Shown: one piece after another, positions 59,234-64,000 of the stretch
Layout: the number at the start of each line of letters is the position of its first letter
Position numbering within the stretch: position 1 is the first letter of the stretch
Assembly (NCBI GenBank): GCA_009840165.1
Contig: VXOG01000114.1
Coordinates: 40,430-104,429 of the forward strand
Direction of reading: 5' to 3'
Source: Chloroflexota bacterium
GTDB taxonomy: Bacteria > Chloroflexota > Dehalococcoidia > Lucifugimonadales > UBA3495
DNA length: 64,000 bases
Position numbers and translations under genes: made by a program
Notes under the pieces: model-generated
What the model saw: the letters and a program-made list of their open reading frames with translations, nothing else
What the model was told of the DNA's origin: nothing
The model's database searches: none

Positions 59234-59728
59234 ATGGCTTACACACCGAAGCAGCTGGGACACTTGGTCATCAAGGTCCGCGACATCGAGCGCAGCGTTG
59301 ACTTCTACACCAACGTCCTGGGCCTCACCGTGATGACGGGGCGCCCGGGCGGGATGACGTTCCTGTCCGCCGACACCACCATGTCCCACGAGCTGGCGCT
59401 GATTCCGCTGGGCATGGACGCGCCGGGCCCCGAGGACCGACGGGTGGGCATGGCGCACATGGCCTGGCAGATGAACTCGTTCCGCGACCTGAAGGAGCTG
59501 TACCAGCGCTGTAAGGAACACGGCGTCAAGTTCAAGAGGCTGGGCGACCACGGCATCTCCATGGGCGTGTACATCTACGATCCCGACGACAACGAGATCG
59601 AGATCTACTACGAATCGCCAGAGTCCGAATGGGGCAACAAGGACGGTTTCCTGTTCGAGGGAAACTTCCCGTGGCAGCTCGACCCCATTGAGGAACCGGA
59701 GCCAGCGGCGGTGGGTGACGACGACTAA
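59234..59728 (+). CDS. VOC/glyoxalase family dioxygenase-like protein
   Basis: A 164-residue vicinal-oxygen-chelate protein. QLGHLVIKVRDIERSVDFYTNVLGLTV holds the first metal His; GMAHMAWQM the second; YIYDPDDNEIEIYYESP the metal Glu. The fold suits extradiol dioxygenases or glyoxalase-type lyases. The acidic tail (PIEEPEPAAVGDDD) is extra. GGAGG precedes the ATG, and TATAAT at 59185-59190 the operon. Confidence 0.88.
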   Translation: MAYTPKQLGHLVIKVRDIERSVDFYTNVLGLTVMTGRPGGMTFLSADTTMSHELALIPLGMDAPGPEDRRVGMAHMAWQMNSFRDLKELYQRCKEHGVKFKRLGDHGISMGVYIYDPDDNEIEIYYESPESEWGNKDGFLFEGNFPWQLDPIEEPEPAAVGDDD

Positions 59729-59757
59729 ACGGCGTCCGCGACATACGCTGACCATCG

Positions 59758-59792
59758 TAGGGGCGAATCCGCCTTAGGCGGATTCGCCCCTA
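59758..59792. repeat. Palindrome of the GTAGGGGCGAA family, extended arms
   Basis: TAGGGGCGAATCCGCC and GGCGGATTCGCCCCTA around TTA: a 16-bp perfect stem, the longest copy in the window. It lies 30 bp after the VOC gene stop. Confidence 0.85.
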
Positions 59793-59922
59793 TCGGGATA
59801 TGTGAATTGCATGACCACGCCGCTGCCGCCGCCTCAGGACGAACCCGAAATTTTGATGACACCCAGCCGTTGACGCTGCTTCTCATCACCCCGTAACCTG
59901 AACTAAATCACACAAAACAACT

Positions 59923-59967
59923 GCCGGTGCGACTGACCTGATACCGGGTCGGTTCCGCCGGCTTTTT
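59923..59967 (+). terminator. Hairpin with T-tract before the capsid module
   Basis: GCCGG (59923) pairs with CCGGC (59958), an inner GACTGACC pairs imperfectly with GGTCGGTT, and TTTTT follows. It ends 53 bp before the prohead protease and looks like a transcript terminator or phage-type leader structure. Confidence 0.55.
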
Positions 59968-60019
59968 GCTGGCTATGGAGACCTGATTCGTCATCGCGCC
60001 GGTACGCAGGGAGGTTGCG

Positions 60020-60724
60020 ATGATAAATGAAGGCCGGCGACTCGGCTTGGCGGACGACCGAGCGGCGCTGCTACGGGCGCTGTCCGCCTATGCTCGCGGC
60101 GTCGCCGACGCGCCCATGGTCTGCAAATGGGGGACGCTGGCAGAGCCGGTGGTTCGACAGGCTCACCATGAGCAGGAATCTCAGATTCACCCTCACCCCC
60201 GCATCAAGTGCGGGGCAGGCTCCGACCCTCTCCCATCAAGGGAGAGGGGGATTAATGCGGAGTTGAGTGGCGCGCTTACCTTCGTAGCGTCCACGGGCGC
60301 GGTGGACCGGCACGGTGACACCGTCGCGCCGGAGGGCTGGCGGCTGGACGCCTACCGCGAGAACCCGGTGTTGTTGTGGGCCCACGACTATCGCCGGCCG
60401 GCCATCGGGCGGGCGCAGTCAGTATGGCGGGACGGCGGCGCGCTGCTGGCGCGCCTGGAGTTCGCGCCCACTGAGTTCGCCAGAGAAGTTGAGGGCCTGT
60501 ACCGCCAGGGTTACCAGCAGGGCGTTTCCGTGGGATTCCGCCCGCTGCGTTTCGAGGAGCGGCGGGATGCGCGCACCGGCGCGTTCCTGGGCATCCGGTT
60601 CCTGGAGCAGGAACTGCTGGAGATCAGCGCGGTGCCGGTGCCGGCCAATCAGGGGGCGTTGCTGGCGCGGCGGGCGGATGTGGCAACGGAGGTGGTGGGA
60701 CTGCTGCGGGGATTGCGAGGGTGA
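60020..60724 (+). CDS. HK97-family prohead protease, carrying repeat insertions
   Basis: A 234-residue prohead protease. ALTFVASTGAVDRHGDTVAPEGW, PVLLWAHDYRRPAIGRA with the catalytic His, VSVGFRPL with the catalytic Ser and LLEISAVPVPANQGAL are the family motifs. Residues about 44-80 are not protease: they are translated intergenic repeats (VVRQAHHEQ and HPHPRIKCGAGSDPLPSRERG). The insertion keeps the frame and lies before the catalytic core. It cleaves scaffold from capsid during phage head maturation. GGGAGG precedes the ATG. Confidence 0.85.
   Translation: MINEGRRLGLADDRAALLRALSAYARGVADAPMVCKWGTLAEPVVRQAHHEQESQIHPHPRIKCGAGSDPLPSRERGINAELSGALTFVASTGAVDRHGDTVAPEGWRLDAYRENPVLLWAHDYRRPAIGRAQSVWRDGGALLARLEFAPTEFAREVEGLYRQGYQQGVSVGFRPLRFEERRDARTGAFLGIRFLEQELLEISAVPVPANQGALLARRADVATEVVGLLRGLRG
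60149..60252. repeat. Two dispersed repeat pieces inside the protease gene
   Basis: GGTTCGACAGGCTCACCATG (about 60152) is the inverse-type relative of the GAGCCTGTCGAA repeat at 33745. CACCCTCACCCCCGCATC to GGGAGAGGGGG (60190-60252) is a second repeat with internal CCCCGC/GCGGGG arms. Both are read in frame. Confidence 0.75.
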
Positions 60725-60742
60725 AGTTGTCGTCAGAATCAG

Positions 60743-60778
60743 GATTTCCTGGCCCCGTATCAAGTACGGGGTGACGTT
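60743..60778. repeat. Dispersed repeat, inverse copy of 2691-2726
   Basis: CCCCGTAT-CAAG-TACGGGG forms a short palindrome. The 36-bp element matches 2691-2726 in reverse complement except at three bases. Confidence 0.7.
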
Positions 60779-60910
60779 ATTGAAGGATTTTCAGGATTGG
60801 GTTTTCCCCTGCCGGGCGGTTCAATCCAGCAAATCCCGAAATCGTGAGAATCCTGATTCTGACAATCCACAAAAATCGTACACATGAAACTCAAGGAGAT
60901 TTGCAAATTT

Positions 60911-62242
60911 ATGACCCTTTCAACTTGGGAACTGGAAACCATCAAGAACGAAGTCGCCGAGGCGCGCGATTTCTACCGCCAACGGCTGGACGCGGACATC
61001 CCGCCGCTGCGCGAGGAGTTGGACCGGTTGAGCCGGACGGTGGGCGAGCTTACCGAAAAGCAGCGCGCCGGTGAACGACAGGCGATGCTGGCCCGGTATG
61101 GCAATCCCGGCGACCGCCCTCGCGTGCCTTTCGGCAAGTACCAGGGAATGGACGCACTGGACCTGGCCTGCGTGCGCAGCGTGCTGGCGTCTCAGCAGCG
61201 GGAGCCGGGCGATGGCAACCCGCGCCTCCTGGCCGACTGGCAGGCGAACCTGAAAGCCGCCATGGACAGCACGACGGCCGGCAGCGGCGACGAACTGGTT
61301 CCCACCGGCGAGGCCGCCGCGCTGTGGGCCGACATCAACATCGATACTCACGTCGCGTCGCTGTTCACCCGCGTTGATATGCCCACCAACCCGTTCGAGA
61401 TTCCGCTACAGTTGGGCAACGTGTCCTGGTATCCGGGTGTCGAGAACACCGCCACCACGGAAACGGCGCTCACCACGGCGCGGCAGACGCTGACGGCCTA
61501 CGAGCTGGTGGCTGAAGTGCCGTGGTCGCTGACCCTGGACGAGGACGCCGTCATCGCGATGGCCGCCGAGGTGCGCAGCACGCTGGTGCGGAACGCCGTG
61601 GAGGTCATTGACGACGTGCTGCTCAACGCCGATACCACCACGACTAACAACATCAACGCCGACGGCGCGACCATCGCCGCATCTACTGCCGGCAAGGCCC
61701 ACTGGCTGCTGGGGTTTGACGGGCTGTTGCACCTGCCGCTGGTGGACAACGACGGGCAGGCCAACAACCATGCGGCGGTTCCCAGCGCCGATATGTTCAA
61801 CGAAGCGCGGGGGCTGTTGGGCAAGTACGGCGTTCGGCCCTCGGAGCTGGCCTACGTCGCCGACGTGGGCACCTACATCAAGTCCCTGGCCATTGACGAG
61901 TTCCGCACGCTGGACAAGCTGGGGCCGCAGGCCACGCTGCTCAACGGCCAGTTGGCCCAGGTGGACGGTATCCCGGTTATCGTATCCGAGCAGATGGCGA
62001 AATCGGACGCCGACGGCAAAGTAACCGACGGCGGCAACACCAACACCAAGGGCAGGCTGCTGGTGGTGAACCGGACCCAGTGGCGTCTCGGGTTCCGCCG
62101 GGAGCTGATGATCGAGACGACGCGGGACATCCAGAAGCGGCAGAACATCATGGTCGTCAGCATGAGACTGGCCTTCATGGAGCGCACCGGCGCGCGGGCC
62201 TCGGCCACGCACACGGCGTTGCAGTACAACATCACGGTGTAA
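60911..62242 (+). CDS. HK97-family phage major capsid protein
   Basis: A 443-residue major capsid protein. The first 60 residues are a coiled-coil delta/scaffold region (ETIKNEVAEARDFYRQRLDADIPPLREELDRLSRTVGEL), removed by the protease. The core starts about residue 110: TAGSGDELVPTGEAAALW, then FEIPLQLGNVSWYPGVE, YELVAEVPWSLTLDEDA, and near the end NIMVVSMRLAFMERTGARA. AAGGAG lies 12 bp ahead of this ATG; an upstream ATG at 60884 adds nine residues but has no site. It follows the protease in the standard phage order. Confidence 0.88.
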   Translation: MTLSTWELETIKNEVAEARDFYRQRLDADIPPLREELDRLSRTVGELTEKQRAGERQAMLARYGNPGDRPRVPFGKYQGMDALDLACVRSVLASQQREPGDGNPRLLADWQANLKAAMDSTTAGSGDELVPTGEAAALWADINIDTHVASLFTRVDMPTNPFEIPLQLGNVSWYPGVENTATTETALTTARQTLTAYELVAEVPWSLTLDEDAVIAMAAEVRSTLVRNAVEVIDDVLLNADTTTTNNINADGATIAASTAGKAHWLLGFDGLLHLPLVDNDGQANNHAAVPSADMFNEARGLLGKYGVRPSELAYVADVGTYIKSLAIDEFRTLDKLGPQATLLNGQLAQVDGIPVIVSEQMAKSDADGKVTDGGNTNTKGRLLVVNRTQWRLGFRRELMIETTRDIQKRQNIMVVSMRLAFMERTGARASATHTALQYNITV

Positions 62243-62260
62243 TAGCCACACTTTCAGACC

Positions 62261-62326
62261 GTCACTCCGGCGAAAGCCGGAGTCCAGATACTGCTTCTGG
62301 ATTCCGGCTCAAGGCCGGAATGACGG
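62261..62326. repeat. Compound inverted repeat between capsid and connector genes
   Basis: Two dyads in a row: GTCACTCCGGCGAAAGCCGG, then TTCCGGCTCAAGGCCGGAAT. They belong to the same dispersed family as 214-240 and 31730-31756. Its presence inside a phage gene string suggests host-type repeats have invaded a resident element. Confidence 0.75.
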
Positions 62327-62350
62327 ACACATTGGAATGGAGGAATCTGA

Positions 62351-63196
62351 ATGGCAAACGCTTATGCGGATCTGGCGACGCTGAAATCGGCGTCGGTTTT
62401 AAACGCGCCCGACGACGCCCACGACGAGCGACTGCTGACGCTGCTGGAAGCGGCGTCCCGCTGGATCGACGGCTACTGCGGCCGGCAGTTCGGCGCAAGC
62501 CACGGCGAGCGTCGTTTCGACGGCACAGGCAAAGCGTCGCTGTCGGTGCCCGACCTGGTGGCAGCCAGCGAAGTGCGCGTGCGGGAAGCGTCGGGCGATT
62601 GGATCGGCTGGCCGGCGTCGGACTGGCTGCTGTATCCCCTGAACGCCGCGCCGACGGAACCGGGTGGCCGGCCCTATACGCGCATCATGCTGGCCTCGGG
62701 CAACCGGCGGCGGTTCCCGCTGAGCCGGGCTGGAGTGGTGGTGAGCGGAGTGTGGGGATACGGCGACGTGCGGGAGGATCTGGGACTGCGAGTGAAGGAA
62801 AACGCAGCGGTGGGTGACGAAACGGTAGCGGTGTCCGCTCCCGGCGACGGCTCTGTTGCGCTGTCCGCCGGCCACACCATTCGCATCGACGACGAGCAGC
62901 TGTACGTCGTTGGCGTGTCTGACGATGGCGAGGACACGTTGACGCTGACGGCGCAGCGCGGGGTCAACGGAACCGAGCCGTCAGCGCACGCCGCAGGGTC
63001 GGCAATTACTGTGTATCGGTACCCGAAGGGAGTATCTGAGGCGTGCCTGCTGCAGGCCGCCGTCTGGTGGCGCGAGAGATTTGGTGGACCTTTCGTGCCG
63101 CCGGAGGGCGATGGGGGAGATGTTGGGGGCGTCTCCCCCACGGTCCGCACGCTGCTGGCTCCGTATCGCCGCCGTCACGCCGTGCTGGGGGTGTGA
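62351..63196 (+). CDS. Phage head-tail connector-like protein
   Basis: A 281-residue protein. The start AYADLATLKSASVLNAPDDAHDERLLTLLEAASRWIDGYCGRQF is typical of gp6/gp15-type head-tail adaptors. The long middle (GVWGYGDVREDLGLRVKENAAVGDETVAVSAPGDG and TIRIDDEQLYVVGVSDDGEDTLTLTAQRGVNGTE) is a beta-rich insert, as in adaptor proteins with an Ig-like or stem domain. The C-terminus (SEACLLQAAVWWRERFG) is the closing helix. Position after the capsid gene agrees. Confidence 0.75.
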   Translation: MANAYADLATLKSASVLNAPDDAHDERLLTLLEAASRWIDGYCGRQFGASHGERRFDGTGKASLSVPDLVAASEVRVREASGDWIGWPASDWLLYPLNAAPTEPGGRPYTRIMLASGNRRRFPLSRAGVVVSGVWGYGDVREDLGLRVKENAAVGDETVAVSAPGDGSVALSAGHTIRIDDEQLYVVGVSDDGEDTLTLTAQRGVNGTEPSAHAAGSAITVYRYPKGVSEACLLQAAVWWRERFGGPFVPPEGDGGDVGGVSPTVRTLLAPYRRRHAVLGV

Positions 63197-63198
63197 GC

Positions 63199-63624
63199 AT
63201 GACGGGATACGCCAGCGCGGGGCGCAGCTACGTGGCCGTGGCGGACGCGGATGGAACCATGCGGGACCTGTCCCCCTGGGTGGAGCGCGTCAGCCCATTG
63301 GGCCAGGCACTCACCGGGCGGGACGTTACCGGCGTGAACGACGCGGCGGCGCGAACGGCAGCGGGCCCGACGGCAGCGCAGGAGTTCACCCTTTCCGGCC
63401 GTTGGGATGACACTCCGGAAATCGGCCCGGACGCCGTACTGTCGGGCGTCGTGGGTCACTCCGTTGCGGTGGAATACGGTCCCGTAGGCAGCGCTTCCGG
63501 CCAACGGCGCGTGTCGGGTACGTTCGTGTGCCTGTCCTACCGCATCAGCAGCCGGGCGGGAGAACCGGTGCGCTTCGAGGCAACCTTCCGGCAGGACGGG
63601 CTGGTGGAGTTAGGGGTGTGGTGA
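63199..63624 (+). CDS. Phage tail-associated protein, probably tube-like
   Basis: A 141-residue beta-rich protein: MRDLSPWVERVSPLGQAL, AAQEFTLSGRWDDTPEIGPDAVL, SVAVEYGPVGSASGQRRVSGTFVCLSY and GEPVRFEATFRQDGLV. The pattern of a strand-rich protein ending in FEATFxxDG resembles tail tube/completion proteins. The ATG at 63199 is two bases after the stop of the connector gene. The exact family is uncertain. Confidence 0.6.
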   Translation: MTGYASAGRSYVAVADADGTMRDLSPWVERVSPLGQALTGRDVTGVNDAAARTAAGPTAAQEFTLSGRWDDTPEIGPDAVLSGVVGHSVAVEYGPVGSASGQRRVSGTFVCLSYRISSRAGEPVRFEATFRQDGLVELGVW

Positions 63625-63634
63625 CGTCGGGGGA

Positions 63635-63946
63635 TCAGTTGTCCGCGGCGGCAACTTCTTCCGCGGGAACGATGACCACCTGGCCTGCGTCGTTATGGTG
63701 GTGGCGCATGAGCGACCCGATTCGGTCCGTAAGTCTGCTTACTTGGCGTTCAAGGGAGCCGACCCGTTCGGTGACTTCATTGATTTGGTTTGCCAGGCTT
63801 ACGAGCAGTTTGTTCATGCCCTCAAGCTGGCCCTGCATTTTGCCGATGACGAACGATAGCCGGAGTACAGCCGTGACCAACGTAACTAGCAACAGGCAGA
63901 TGAACGCCAGGAAGCCGTAGAGGATGTAGATCTCGGTGGGAGTCAT
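63635..63946 (-). CDS. Membrane-anchored coiled-coil protein, 103 aa
   Basis: Residues 5-30 (EIYILYGFLAFICLLLVTLVTAVLRLSFVI) are one membrane span; residues 38-80 are a heptad coiled coil (MNKLLVSLANQINEVTERVGSLERQVSRLTDRIGSLM). The plan recalls small anchored partner proteins. It faces the phage genes tail to tail and may be the first host gene beyond the module or a phage-borne membrane factor. No family recognised. Confidence 0.65.
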   Translation of the reverse strand: MTPTEIYILYGFLAFICLLLVTLVTAVLRLSFVIGKMQGQLEGMNKLLVSLANQINEVTERVGSLERQVSRLTDRIGSLMRHHHNDAGQVVIVPAEEVAAADN

Positions 63947-64000
63947 TCAGCGTATTCCCTCGCTTGATGTACAGCATCATTATGGTACTGGCAACGTGAA

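Overview
The window is GC-rich bacterial chromosome, densely coded on both strands. Gene content points to a Chloroflexota lineage of the SAR202/Dehalococcoidia kind: split hydantoinase/oxoprolinase genes, a luciferase-like flavin monooxygenase, a questin-oxidase-like protein, several Uma2 proteins, a fibronectin-fused solute-binding protein, two Amt transporters, and intergenic palindromes of the form GTAGGGGCGAA/TTCGCCCCTAC. This placement is inferred from recalled family distribution; no 16S rRNA or other strong marker is present.

Region 1 (about 1-10600) is rich in restriction-modification and rearrangement. It holds an HNH protein, a beta-class DNA methyltransferase fused to a near-copy of that HNH domain, a lepA gene cut off after its first 84 codons, and two metabolic enzymes. 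A six-gene plus-strand island follows at 5763-10591, visibly more AT-rich than its surroundings: cytosine-5 methyltransferase, ParB/Srx-like protein, PD-(D/E)XK-like nuclease, Vsr, HNH nuclease, second Vsr.

Region 2 (about 10800-31700) is mostly metabolic and minus strand. hyuA, a PIG-L deacetylase and hyuB are interrupted by a Panacea-type toxin-antitoxin pair. Upstream lie two tandem paralogous single-span membrane miniproteins (49 and 53 aa) preceded by a striking array of 11-bp-phased GTAAC boxes. Further on are an alcohol dehydrogenase, tandem Uma2 genes, an LLM monooxygenase coupled to HepT and a double MNT antitoxin, a sugar epimerase, a frameshifted PIN toxin with its AbrB antitoxin, the solute-binding protein, RidA, a questin-oxidase-like protein and an isopropylmalate-dehydrogenase-like enzyme.

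Region 3 (about 31800-44200) is a second accessory zone: DUF433/DUF5615 toxin-antitoxin, rhodanese, retropepsin-like protease coupled to a 992-residue MmeI-like enzyme, DUF3800, a decayed HI0074/MNT pair, amt1, and a complete AccI-like restriction-modification pair.

Region 4 (about 44200-59800) is nitrogen and central metabolism: amt2, hicBA, glutamine synthetase, queuosine-precursor transporter, hydrolase, a GxxExxY gene between inverted repeats, isocitrate-lyase-family enzyme, Lrp regulator, ferredoxins, aconitase, and an acyltransferase-aminotransferase fusion. Region 5 (about 59900-64000) is an HK97-type capsid module without portal or terminase in the window.

The most notable signal is a shared regulatory code. 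Arrays of 5-nt boxes (GTAAC-like, exactly 11 bp apart) end 10 nt before a -10-like hexamer upstream of amt1, amt2 and the tandem miniproteins. The layout resembles binding sites of OmpR-family regulators and the actinobacterial GlnR box. It predicts that the two miniproteins belong to a nitrogen-response regulon.
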